Assembly: GCA_014526335.1 (NCBI GenBank)
Contig: JACTAT010000094.1
Location: 1-64,000 of the forward strand
Reading direction: 5' to 3'
Length of the DNA stretch: 64,000 nt
DNA from: Chrysaora quinquecirrha
Lineage: Eukaryota > Cnidaria > Scyphozoa > Semaeostomeae > Pelagiidae
Shown here one piece after another: positions 43,901-54,299 of the stretch (positions are counted from its first letter, which is position 1; every line of letters starts with the position of its first letter). The notes beneath the pieces were generated by a model that saw nothing but the letters and a program-made list of their open reading frames with translations, was not told the DNA's origin and did no database searches. Position numbers and translations under genes: made by a program.

Positions 43901-45077
43901 ACCAAAAAGGTTACAAATGTTACCCTGGTTTCAACATGATTTAGCTTGCCTATTTTATGCTGCTTCTGCTTCTGTAAACACTTGCATTCTGGCCGAAATG
44001 GCGTATAACGTTGTTTGCCCTTAGAAGTTACCAGATGTCAACTTTGTTTCAACATGTTTTGCGGATTACTTATATTTGCTGACTCCGTCAGCAATCACAA
44101 GTTTGAACATAGTTTTGCTGACTAGCAAATTCCACATGATACCTACGTTTCAACGAGATTTTAAAGATGCTTATTGTTGCTGTTTCTATCAGCACTTGCA
44201 GTGTGGACTACAATGGCACATAACCGTGTCTTGCGGATCAAAGTTACCAATGTGACTCATGTGTTTAACATGATTTTAAAGCTTGTTGCTGCTGATTTCG
44301 TCAGCACATGTATTTTTGAATGTAATGGTGCCACAAAACGATGTAGCACCTGATCAATGTCATGGAATGGTACCTCTGTCGCTACAGGGTACGCAGAATA
44401 CATTGAATGTGGAATGAAATGATGGTGGGAGTCCTGTTCGGTCATCCGACGACTATTGAATTTCCCAGCCATGTTACACATGGTGTTGTGGACTGAATTT
44501 TAACAAGCCAAGACATTGTCGTGGCTCAATGATTGTTTGCTACTTGTTTCATCAGCATAGTGCATTTTTCAATGAAGAAGGAATAGACACCTCTGCGCGG
44601 TGTGACGTGTATGAAGTGAACGACCCGCGTCTTGATATGACGTGGATATGGTGAATGATGCTTATTTGTACTGCTAGCACATGCTTGATGGATGTTCTTC
44701 TCCTCTCGCCTTGACAGAGCGTCTTCTGCAATTGCTTTTCTTTTCTTAACTTACATTCCACTTCCTCCTCTTACTTCTTTCTCTGCCTGTTCCTTCATCT
44801 GCCCCAACAGGATGGACCACAGACTAGGAAGAAAAGATACATACTCAAGAAGAAAGGAGAAGATGTAGTGGTGATTGGCCGTAACCCTCCGGGTACTGTG
44901 GCCGGAAATGATTTTCCCTGGCCAATCACCTGCTGTAAAAAGGTTTATTGCGCAGGCAAACCGGGCAATGCACTTGAATGCCCAATTTTCCTGCTTAAGG
45001 GTCCGGACATTAATGTACCGTTAGACATAAAGTTTAGACGGGGGTTAATGGACGGAAGATTAAGACTGTCCCAATAA
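37856..45077 (+). CDS. Candidate two-exon gene inside the split-repeat element
   Basis: The first open segment (37856-38155) reads GTFIVLDLYTDDNSILGEEF and FLGHEVESRFRKAEEVDA and ends at a CAG/GTTATT donor in phase 0. The second (44811-45077) follows a strong pyrimidine-rich acceptor ending CCCCAACAG and reads KKKGEDVVVIGRNPPGTVAG, then CCKKVYCAGKPGNALECPIF, stopping at TAA. Joined in phase they would give about 188 residues with a 6.65-kb satellite-filled intron. The second exon runs through the B1/A2 joint. I do not recognise the protein. No clear start codon is present in the first segment, which begins after an in-frame TGA, so another upstream exon or a different frame may be involved. 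Confidence 0.35.
40093..40885. mobile_element. GGGCGATGCACACG inverted-repeat element inserted in the satellite
   Basis: The left end GGGCGATGCACACGGGCA is complemented at the right by TGCTCGTGTGCATCGCCC. A minus-strand open frame at 40144-40359 starts MPPKVHDSMVDERVRGALIP (71 residues, no family recognised) and may be the remnant of an element protein. A partial copy lies at 16197-16330. Confidence 0.7.
42081..43180. repeat. Exact 550-bp tandem duplication within the satellite
   Basis: The segments 42081-42630 and 42631-43180 read the same by eye, with offset 550 (for example TTATTGCAATTTCAG at 42091 and 42641, TGTCACTGCT at 42171 and 42721). Each holds two ~275-bp subunits that differ from one another. 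Confidence 0.9.
44901..45016 (+). repeat. Split repeat B1
   Basis: 116 bp starting GCCGGAAATGATTTTCCCTG and ending GGTCCGGACATTAATGT, identical to B2 (offset 460). It overlaps A2 by the shared AATGT. Confidence 0.95.
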
Positions 45078-45266
45078 GATAAACGGGACAAACAGTCCCC
45101 CCGTGTGCTAGAACAGGTCATACCGGTCTTACCGGTTTTATTCATAGTGGGCATGTGCAGAAGCACATGTCGAGAGCTGCACTCACCTCAGTCTGATCAC
45201 TCGGCATACGCCTCTTCGAAAGCAAGAACAGTGGAGGACATGGAAAATCAAAGATTTCACAACTTT
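45012..45266 (+). repeat. Split repeat A2
   Basis: Identical to A1. It follows B1 directly, with AATGT shared, and is followed by a 94-bp spacer before B2. Confidence 0.95.
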
Positions 45267-45360
45267 CCCACCCACCCAAGTTCCCTCTTTTATTTCTCTG
45301 GTTGCTTTTCTCTTCTTCTTACTCTGCGGCACTTTTCGCCGGAGAATAGGTGCGTTGCCT

Positions 45361-45476
45361 GCCGGAAATGATTTTCCCTGGCCAATCACCTGCTGTAAAA
45401 AGGTTTATTGCGCAGGCAAACCGGGCAATGCACTTGAATGCCCAATTTTCCTGCTTAAGGGTCCGGACATTAATGT
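45361..45476 (+). repeat. Split repeat B2
   Basis: Identical to B1. Its AATGT end is followed by CCG, making the perfect 16-bp palindrome CGGACATTAATGTCCG at the right junction. Confidence 0.95.
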
Positions 45477-45483
45477 CCGTAAT

Positions 45484-45570
45484 ATTATGAGTCCCAGTTT
45501 GAGCGATCTCGGTTTGGTGTAGTCTCGGTCTGGTGAGCGATAACTGGGACTCAGGTAATAAGTCTACTGC
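45484..45570. repeat. Palindromic dispersed repeat
   Basis: GAGTCCCAGTTTGAGCGATC pairs with GAGCGATAACTGGGACTC, followed by GGTAATAAGTCTACT. Related pieces lie at about 23880-23965, 26020-26095, 37262-37335 and 51985-52050. Confidence 0.6.
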
Positions 45571-45954
45571 GGGACCCCGCGGGCGGTGAATTTTTTTTGT
45601 GTTTACGAAAAAATAAATTTCAAAATTATAGAAAATAAGTGTATTTGGTATACCAGAGAGTGTTAAGAGTGAAAATACAGTGCAAAATCGGACTTAAACC
45701 TCCATATTTCATATAAAAACAATGTATTGAAAATTCTCTAAAATTCCCAAGATTTTTCCCAAGATTTTTTCTCAGAAAAAAAATCCCAACAGCCTTAAAA
45801 ATTCCCAAGATCTTGGGATAAAATCCCAAGTCTGGCAACACTGATTCTGCGGTTTCAAAAAGAATGTGTTGACATTGCAGTTTTTTATTGTTGTTGTGGT
45901 TGTGCAGTATTAGCATGAATACGAGGCGCAAGTTTGAGAGAAGAAAAAATAGCA

Positions 45955-47644
45955 ATGGCGACCGAAGCACAAGGAAGAGTGCAGCAAGCTGTGGAAAATA
46001 TGCTGAATGATGTCGAAAGGGACAGGCTGAGACCACTATTGGTAACGCATTTTTTTGAAAAAAAGCTAGAATCTTTTTTTATCTGTTTGCAAGTTAAAAA
46101 GCTGTCATTTAGCGTAGGTGTCATTTTTCATACTGACTGGTGGTGGATGGTGCATTTCACTTCACAGGCCTAAATAAAGGCCTAAGTGAGTGGAGTGTCG
46201 CATTTCGTTTGGGCTATTGACTAATTGAATTATATAAAGTCAAGTCAAGGTTAATTGTGCTTTATTCTTGTCTTAGAAAACAGGTTTCAGGTGGAATTGA
46301 CCTCTGAAACCTGGGTCCTGAATGGCAGTCCCCAGATGCAAGCACAAAGCAAAGGCTTTATTGTTTTCCAAACAATAGAGGCATTGTCTTCTATTGTTTA
46401 GACCAAAAAGGTGCATGGGAAAAAAGTTTCCCGGCAGGCTGTGTTCCAGTCTGGAGAGTATGTCAGATCTCAATGGAACCTTTTGCATTCAGAAGCATAT
46501 TTCAATTGTTCTTTTCTATTGTTCTATTGTATATCTGAAGCATGCACATACCACATTCTGGAGACTGGGCTGTGATAGCCATCTCCTCAACTTCCATTTT
46601 TGCTATAGCTTGCTATCCCAGGGCGGAAACCCACACCAAGAGTTTCTACAGTTTTCAATTTGGACAAATAGCTCTTTACATCCCTGCCTCTAATGCTTGA
46701 TTTTTTCAGGCTGAGTCTCACATGTGTGCTGCGAGATGTTATGACAACAAAATATCTGGCAAAGCGCAATTAGAGCAATGTGTCCAAAGTTGCTTTGGCC
46801 CTGCACAGCAAGTTCAAGAATTCATTGGAAAGGAACTAAATAATTTCCAGGTGACATATCATTTGTAGCACACCTAAGTGACCAGGGGAGGTTTTTGCCA
46901 AATCATAGCTGGCACTTGCTGTTTGAGTTAAACAGCAAACAGTGGTAGTGACAGGGGGAATAGAGGCAAAATCATAAAGCTCCAGAAACACTATGCAGGA
47001 ATGATGTTGCCCTGTTTTGATTTTCATGCCATCTTGAGATTTTGCCTTTTAATTATTATAGGAAAATGGGGTTTTTGATATTGGGGTTATTATACTGTGC
47101 TGCCCTGTGCTGTCTTGATGGTCATATCAACTCTGGAGCACAATGATTTTCAAGACGATTATTGGAATATCTTATACCAGACTGAGTTATTATTTATTGT
47201 GAGACTGAAAGCCCTGTCTGGTACAGAATTCAAGACAAGTATCTTCTTTGTTAAACAAAGAAAATACCTGCTTACAAGAATGCGTAATTCATTATCAACC
47301 AAAGGCTCTGGCCCAAGGTTCTTGAAAATGCACACCCTGGTGTAATTTGATTATTTATTAGTGCAGGCTTTTGACTGCCATGCAGCAATTTACAAAGAAA
47401 ACTTAATCTTTTGCAGGATCGTCTTGGCCGTTGTGCCAGGCAATGCCAAGATGAAGTACAAGATAAGGTAGATTCAAGTACAACACATGCAGAAGTTACA
47501 TCACTTCAACAGCAATTAGACACTTGTGTCGTAAAATGTTGCAATAATCATGTGGATCTTGTACCAAAGATCATGAGTAGGATAAATGAACTTTTAGCAA
47601 AATTTTCAAATAATCAAAACAAGAATTTAAATAACATAAATTAA
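45955..47644 (+). CDS. FAM136A: FAM136A homologue
   Basis: Three exons: 45955-46041, 46710-46850 and 47417-47644, all phase 0, giving 151 residues. Exon 1 reads MATEAQGRVQQAVENMLNDV. Exon 2 carries CAARC and CVQSC, and exon 3 CARQC and CVVKC: four CX3C motifs arranged as the twin pairs typical of FAM136A, a small helical protein of the mitochondrial intermembrane space, where such cysteines form disulfides after import. Length is close to the human protein (138). The tail KFSNNQNKNLNNIN is Asn-rich and lineage-specific. Acceptors TTTTTTCAG and TTTTGCAG and GT donors are clear. The start lies in a plausible context after AGAAAAAATAGCA. Its 5' end begins about 480 bp right of the split-repeat element. 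Confidence 0.95.
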
Positions 47645-47799
47645 CCATTGGTAGGTTTATTTATCTCTTACTTATAATGCTCCAACTGATGTTTTTAATA
47701 ATGTAGAATTTGTTTGATGATATATAGCAAATTTCAAAAACAGATGTTTATTATCAATGCAACAATTGGGCAAATAAGAACAATGCTACAATACCAAAC

Positions 47800-48300
47800 A
47801 ACAACCCATGCTTAAGAGTGACATTGCCATAGGACAGCATTAATTAACTGGATAACAAAGATTACAGCGGTGATTTCTTTTGATTACTTGGCAAGAAAAG
47901 GTTTTCGTTTTATTGAAGCGTTTTCTCGCCTCTTAACTAATTTGTCATCCAGTTGTAGTCCGTAAGCTGATTGGTGGTCAAAACACCAGAACCCAGAAAA
48001 TTCTGAAACCTTCCTCCAGTTAGAAATACCAGTGGCTAAAAACCTTTCCACTTAACAATGGAAAAGAGGGGCATGTGGGTGTGGCAAAAGATATTCCTTT
48101 GTTCTAATAGACCTTCCTCTGTTCAACAACCGTGTGACCGTTACTTTTTCCTGACTCTGCAAAACACGATACCAATCCAGTTTCAATTTGCTTATAGTTG
48201 CAAATAAATTCCACCTTAGTCAATTGTGTCTTTCTTTTTCTTAAGTTTTACTCAAATGAGTTTCTGATCAAAAAACCTTTTAAGTGTGGTCCAAGACGTA
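47800..48300 (+). mobile_element. Penelope-like element remnant, strongly diverged
   Basis: Recognisable pieces are GCCATAGGACAGCATTAATT, GTCCGTAAGCTGATTGGTGG and AATTCCACCTTAGTCAATTG in family order. The terminal CTTTTAAGTGTGGTCC corresponds to the AAGTATGCCCG tail. Confidence 0.6.
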
Positions 48301-48806
48301 GCAAGTATCTGATGCGAGTACCCCCAGTCAGGCAATAAAGTAGCTCTTAAGAACAAGCTCAGAAACACTCCGGCAATTTCAAATCAAATAAAATTGAACT
48401 ATAAATGGTTTTAAACGCTACCTTATCACCAAAAAACAGTACAACTCAATTAAGACTACCGAAATTACAAATCTAAAAGTAACAAAATAAGAACAAATAC
48501 CAACTTGTTAAAAAATCAACGTTTGCTAATTGTTCCAAAGGCTATATATTCATATCACGATAAAAGCATAGTAATTATCTAAATATTTCAGCTAAGATAT
48601 GTTTAACCTGCGTAGATATTATAGCAATCAGTAGTTGTTTTGAACAATACAGACGCTGTCGGAAAACAGTCCGGTTTAAGCGGAGGTTTGAGCTCGCGAA
48701 ACGAATACTGTATATTTTCTCCAGTTGCTTTACGAAGATGATTTAGTGTAAACATGAACCAATGGATCTTTCCGTCGTCTATTTTTATCAGTTGAGCAAT
48801 TTTAAG

Positions 48807-49591
48807 TACCGTAAATACTGCTTATTTGCAAAAACGATTTTTTTGGTGGGGGCTTATTCGACGGGAGGGCTTATTTCAAAGTTCAATAGTTCCAGTGTGT
48901 TTTCGACAGAATAGGAGAGAGAAAAAAGATAACTTTGTGTTCTATAATCAAAATTAGCTGCTAACCAACAGCCAATGACTGATTATTGGTTAAATTCATA
49001 GTAAAAGCTGTCCGCACTAGCTTTTTCAGGGTCTTACACACTTTTTTTTTATAAGAATACCTTATTTTTTGCCGAGCCTCGATTATTCTTAAGCTTATTC
49101 GATTTTGAGCCTGAAAATATTCTTAAATTATTCTTAATCATCAATGTTGTAAATTGGCCTGAAGATCAAGAGAAATAAGTCAAATCTTTGTCATTTGTTA
49201 TTTTATTAATAAAAAGAGTTACTGTATCAAAGGGTCAGACAGGATGTATGCATTTCAAAACAAATACAGTTGCCTGACAATCACACTTATTGTGCAGTGT
49301 AAAAAACGCAGAGAAATAAAAATGATCCTCGTCAAGCTTGAGCCTCAGATTATTCTTAAATAATTCTTAAATTTCAGCAATTTTGAGCCTGAATATTCTT
49401 ATAGACTGTATTCTTATAAAAAAAGTGTGTAGTTGGTTGAAAGATGCAAAAACAAATTCATAAGTCCTTTGAATAATTCCCCATGGGGGGTTATTCGAGG
49501 GGGGAGCTTACTTGCAAAAATGAATATTCAGGTGAGGGCTTATTCGAGGGGGGCTTATTCGGAGGTGGGGCATATTAGAGAATTTACAGTA
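48807..49591. mobile_element. CCGTAAAT element interrupted by a CACGC-family element
   Basis: The outer ends are TACCGTAAATACTGCTTATT and GAGAATTTACAGTA, with the interior GGGGGCTTATTCGA. The inner block 49035-49431 has ends TACACACTTTTTTTTTTATA and AAAAAAAGTGTGTA. The inner one is therefore the younger insertion. Confidence 0.75.
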
Positions 49592-50648
49592 TTTCAACAA
49601 CAGCCAGGGAAGCGATAAGTCAGAAGTCAGCGTCTCAAAAGTTTTCAAAGATCTCCATACCCTGGTTCTCAAATATCGGAAACTAGCAGTGATCATGGCC
49701 TTACGATGCTTGCGATTTACGAGAACTTGAATATTCAATGATCGGCGACCATCGGCGACCATCGGCAACCGTCTCCGATGAACCAAAAAGTTCTTTCTTC
49801 GCGATCAACAGCGATGGAAAATCCTCATAAGAGCATCATCGAAATCATTTCTGGGATATATCAAAACAAGATTCTTCGTTTTTTTGGGTCACACGTGACA
49901 GCCCAGGGGACGGAGGATAAACGATCACCAAGAACAAGCAGCATTATGTTCGCCGACTGTCTGCGATTAGGCTTGCGATAGCTGGCGATACGTGTAGTAA
50001 CGGCAACACCTTACTGTCGCGTTCTGATTGGTCAATCAAAACAAGTCGGGCTGATTTGATTGGTGGAAATTTATCTGGTTCAGATAAAGCGTGGATGCAG
50101 TTTAGGCTAAGTCGAAACCAACACTCTTGAAAAGTCAAGCGTCCTTGAAATTATGCTTTAGAATTAGCTATTACGAAAATGTGCTTTCAGTCTGACAAAA
50201 TCATATAGCTACACTATGGACCAATCAACGTTAAGGAATTTCCAGCGCGGCTAATTGACGTTATCTCTCTCCAAGAAGGCACAAAACTAAATATGCTGCT
50301 TACGATATGAATTCAGAAATATATATTCTAAGATAAGCTAACCCTAAGTGCAATAAACATCAAAATTATACAACTAACTACAACATCCCTTCTACACAGA
50401 CATTTCTCGACTATATGGTATACATCAAGGCAAGGGAAAATATATCTTAAAAACAAATGAAAATTGTAATAAAAAAAACACAAAAATCAAATTAAAAGCG
50501 AAAAAGTCTCTAAAATGAAAACAAATTAAATGAAAACTTACATTGGAATAATGGTATACATCGAAATGTCATGAGATAATCTGCTGGCCATTTTTAGGTG
50601 CTTTTGTTCAATTTCCAATATTAATATTGCAACAGAAATAGTCCTAAG

Positions 50649-52720
50649 TTAGTAACTGTGAATTTCATCGAACATTTTCTGGATCTCGCTGCTTAGGTAT
50701 CTTGTTTTGGAGCGTACCAGCTCAATTTCATCTAAAAGAAGAAAGGAATAACTTAAATATTAAAGGCCCTGGCAAAACGATCAAACATTGTTTGCATAGT
50801 TGTTTGTTGTTTGTCAAACATTTGAAATTTGCCTCGAAAGTAATATGTCTGACTGTTTTGCCACGTCGAAAACAATGCTTGCCAAACATTTTTTTGCTTG
50901 GTCCTTTTGCTTGTGTCAAGAAAAAGTGTTTTTGAAAATATAGCTTACTTTTGCAAAAGCGATGCTTTGTGAAGTGCCCAAACGATCAGACATTGCTTGT
51001 AAAGCGAATCTCAAATGTTTGACCAACAATGTTTGATCGTTTTGCCAGGGCTTATTATCACAGAACAGTTTTTCTTAGCATTCTGTCAGTTATTGCTCTT
51101 TGATGCTTCTAGTCGCTTTTTGAATGCGTCTAAGGCTCTCCCCGAACGATCAAACATTGTTCGTCAAACAATTGAAATTTGGCCACGTCGCAAACCATTG
51201 CTTGTCAAACATTTTTGCTTGTGAGATGCAGAAAATGTTTTTGAAGTTTTTCAGCAACATTGCTAAGCAATTACGCTTATCATGCAATGTTTGCGACGTG
51301 GCAGATAGGTAAAACCTTGCTTTTAGAGCAAATCTCAAATTTTTGACAAACCATGGTTTCCTTGTGTATAAATATCATCTGTTTTGCGACAGTTTTGTGG
51401 GAGATACGTCTGCAGACGTCTCGCTGCCGACTGACTTCTCCTTTAACTCAGCTAGTAGTTTTTGAGCAGTACAAAAGTTCAAAATTGTGAGAAAGAGCGA
51501 AAACATCTTTGGGCATACTTAAAAGCTTTTTCGCCTTACACTCCACAGAGTACGAGGGTCGGAAACAAACCGAAACAATAAACTAAGGCGGTATTTATAC
51601 CCAGACGCGGATCGAAATGCGCCAATAGAAAAGTGAAGCTAGAAGAAAACTGTATTTTGAAAATCAATCAGCTCGTGGGATACAGCCAGAAGATCAATCA
51701 AATTAATTGAAGAGTCCAAGTGAGAAACCAAACTATTTCTGTTTACACAGAACCGGCCTTTTGGTTTTGATATGGACAAATTCCGAAACGCTTAAATGAA
51801 ACAATGATCTAGCTTTGCCAATTATTCGAAAATAATCCTCGATGTAATTTTTTACGCAATTTCTTAACCCAGCTATTTTCTACCTTTCCAGGACGTTTTT
51901 CTTTCGTTTTCCTTATGGCCCTTATGAATTACCTTGAAAAAAACAGTTAAACTTCTAGACTTATCCCTATTGAGTTCAACTGCTGGACGCTCAGTTTGAA
52001 CGATCTCGGTTTGGTGTTAGTCTCGGTTTGATGAGAGGTAATAAGTCAAGTAAACTTCATAAAGAATTTAATACCTTGTAAATTTTCTTTCACTCTTGAT
52101 AAAGTCTTCATTTTATCATCACTTAGAAACCATCTTTCTTGGGCTCCTCTAAGCCGATCAGCTAAATACCTCATCTCATCCTCCAACTCAATTTCACGAT
52201 CGGTTGACGAGATTTCTTTTCGTTCCATTTGTCGCAGCTGCTGACCAGCATGATCAATCTCCGAGTCGAAAAACTCGGCCTTTTCTTTCGCCTCGTTGCA
52301 TCTCCTCTCCGATTTTTCTAAATCGGCAATAAGAACACTTTCTCGCCTCTTCGCTTCATCCAGCAATTGCTTTCGCTCCTCGAAATTAATTTTCGCCACT
52401 CGCAAGCGATCTTCCAGCACGGTTAATCGGTCATCGTGATCATTTTCTCGTTTCTCGAGCACCTTTCGTTTGCTTTCGTTAATATCAATGTTAGTCTCGG
52501 TGTCTTGTAGTTTCTCCAAGGATTCTTGATACTGCTCCTGGGTCTGCTCGATTTTTTTCAAAACATTTTCTATTTTGCGTTCCATGGATTCCCGTTCCAA
52601 GAGACACGATTCCAGCCTTTGTTTCTCCATTCTTACGTACATTTCGATGTTCTTCGCCTTCTCATCTGATTCGTCAATTTCTTGACGAATTGTGTTTAGT
52701 TTTTGCCTCACAGCTTCCAT
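50649..52720 (-). CDS. Tropomyosin, short (242-residue) form
   Basis: Coiled-coil actin-filament side-binding protein. Coding exons 52075-52720 (646 nt) and 50649-50731 (83 nt) join in phase, giving 242 residues. It begins MEAVRQKLNTIRQEIDESDE, matching the tropomyosin start, and ends EIELVRSKTRYLSSEIQKM with FDEIHSY, matching the conserved tropomyosin C-terminus. The whole length is charged heptad coiled coil without prolines. Vertebrate muscle forms have 284 residues; about 240 corresponds to a six-period form of the kind reported for cnidarians. The start has an in-frame TGA four codons upstream, and a 3' splice site (TTATTCCAG) about 40 nt upstream implies a non-coding first exon. The single long exon is unusual against the many-exon bilaterian genes. 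Identity as tropomyosin is strong; the isoform is not determined. Confidence 0.9.
50764..51051. mobile_element. CCCTGGCCAAACG-family element
   Basis: Ends GGCCCTGGCAAAACGATCAA and TTTGATCGTTTTGCCAGGGC. It lies in the tropomyosin intron, starting about 35 bp from the last exon's acceptor. Confidence 0.78.
51135..51360. mobile_element. CCCTGGCCAAACG-family element, diverged
   Basis: Starts CTCCCCGAACGATCAAACAT and continues with TTGGCCACGTCGCAAACC blocks. Degraded right end. In the tropomyosin intron. Confidence 0.5.
51485..51800 (-). mobile_element. Penelope-like element tail fragment
   Basis: The reverse complement reads GTACTCTGTGGAGTGTAAGG, CGAAAAAGCTTTTAAGTATG, CCC. The core here is CTGTGGA instead of CTGAGGA, which would disable a hammerhead. 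In the tropomyosin intron. Confidence 0.72.
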
Positions 52721-53514
52721 TTCGATTCAAGCCTCACGAGTTCTTTCTTTTCAAGATAAACCTGGAATAAAATCAAAATAAAGATTACTCGGATTTCACG
52801 CTAGCGAGTCTATACGCACTACTGTGGTGGATATGCACTAATGCACTCGCTCCACAATATACTCTCAGGTGCTTGATACAAGTCTTGGGAAGCTTATTAA
52901 TGATCAGGTTTTTCTGATCATGATGGGCATCACTAAGACCCCTCACGTATTAATTTCAGTGGCAGAAAGTGCCCCAATTAAAAACAAGCAAGCATTTATT
53001 TTGGATGTTTGTGCATTCTCTGTCTGTTTCTTGGTATAGTTTACAGTTGTTATAGCATTAAATTTGCTCATTAATGAATAATAAACCTGTGAGCTTCCCG
53101 TTCATTTAAGTTTAAAAAAATTCCAACTAGTAAGACCCTGCTTGTATTAAGCAACTGTGGGTGTTATTGTTGATGGAATTTTTTCTGAGTTTTGTTTGAC
53201 TAAAACATTGTTCACGAGACAGAGCCACCTGAATGAAGTTTCCGAAATAAGTTTTTCCTCCCTCCCTTCCATGGGAAAGGGAAGGTCTGTGATGACAGAT
53301 GCATTGGCAGGAATTTCATTTTTCTTGGCAATCACCAACCAAAAAAGGGTTATTGCTTTTGCGAATGCATCAGTGAATAAACAAAAGATCACTTCCTGAG
53401 CCAGGTGAGCATTAACCATTCATAACCCTTCAATAAATGTCTCTAGAATGAAGGAAATCCTATCCACAAAATATCAGAAATATGTAAGTCATAAGAAAAA
53501 TGTCTTTCTTTTGA

Positions 53515-53690
53515 TACACATTTTTTTTAATAAGAAACCTAGCTAAAGCCTCACTAGTAAAAGTTTCTTAAATTTTGTATTGTTTTCTATTGTTTTAAGA
53601 AAACAAAAGAACAAAAGAATCTATTGTAATTTGCCAGAAAACTTACTAGTGGGTTTCTTATAAAGTGGTTTCTTATAAAAAAGAATTTAG
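53515..53690. mobile_element. CACGC-family element, short diverged copy
   Basis: Left TACACATTTTTTTTAATAAG, right TTTCTTATAAAAAAGAATTT. The last terminal bases are lost. Confidence 0.55.
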
Positions 53691-54062
53691 GGCTATTCAA
53701 TATTGTAGAGCACATTTTTTGTTCTAAACAATGGTTCTCAAACATGAACTTGAACAATGGAAATAATAAGGAGATTTAGCTAAATCTGTAAAGAATTTGC
53801 TAAAAATGGATTTGTCATTCATGAAATGGTTCTTTCACATAGTTAATCCACCACAAAATGTCACACATGGTGTATGGGATTACAGAACAATGATTTTGAA
53901 TCTCAAATGATGTGAGATGTGAAAATGAAAATGTTCTAATGCTGATGTCCTAACTAATTTAAAAGCTCCTGAAGTGTTTTTGTTCTAATTTCACATAAAG
54001 CAGTGAGCTTTGTCAACTCTAAAATCAAATGCCAGATATGTTTTCCCAACTAAAACTCTGAA

Positions 54063-54299
54063 TACACGTTTTTTTTATAAGAAACCTGGCTCGGGGCCTA
54101 GTTCTAAAAGTTTCGTAATTTTTGACCGAATTTTAATTCTAAAAGTTTCTCGACAGTTTCTTAATTTAATGGAACAAATCGCAGTAAAACGATAAAAAAA
54201 CGTGAATATAGCAAGCAAATTATTAATATTATTGTATTACAAAGAATTAGCCATCCATTCTAGGTTTCTTATAAACCAGTTTCTTATAAAAAAGGTGTA
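54063..54299. mobile_element. CACGC-family element
   Basis: Left TACACGTTTTTTTTATAAGA, right TTTCTTATAAAAAAGGTGTA. Non-coding. Confidence 0.75.

Larger units (their letters stand above)
39590..44330. repeat. Satellite-like tandem array
   Basis: Diverged units of roughly 80-140 bp share GCTAACCAAAAAGGTTACAA, CATGTTTCAACRTGATT, TAGAATGCTTATT and CCGTCAGCACTTGCAGTTT. In the middle (about 41950-43190) they form ~275-bp dimers. Frames through it are periodic and broken. It fills most of the interior of the split-repeat element. Confidence 0.9.
37671..45476. mobile_element. Split-direct-repeat element (Ngaro-like termini) carrying a satellite array
   Basis: Order is A1 (37671-37925), internal, B1 (44901-45016), A2 (45012-45266), spacer, B2 (45361-45476). 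The two A copies are identical over 255 bp and the two B copies identical over 116 bp. The pentamer AATGT is present at the left end, at the B1/A2 joint and at the right end. This A1-B1A2-B2 layout is that of Ngaro-like tyrosine-recombinase retrotransposons. I find no RT, RNase H or recombinase frame, so it would be a non-autonomous or decayed derivative. Alternatively it is a long and a short copy of a circular element joined in tandem. Confidence 0.65.
47645..50648. other. Convergent intergenic region between FAM136A and tropomyosin
   Basis: Contains a diverged Penelope-like tail (about 47800-48300) and a nested pair of inverted-repeat elements (48807-49591). Beyond about 49600 I see no gene. 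Confidence 0.5.

Noticed and set aside
39590..44330. CRISPR-like repeat-spacer array
   Set aside because: Units are diverged, contiguous, without unique constant-length spacers, and the genome is eukaryotic.
37671..45476. LTR retrotransposon
   Set aside because: The two 255-bp repeats are not at both outer ends: the right end is B2, not A2. No TG..CA ends, primer-binding site or polypurine tract was seen.
45626..46124. Minus-strand frames overlapping FAM136A exon 1
   Set aside because: Shadows of the real plus-strand exon and its 5' flank, with no recognisable protein.
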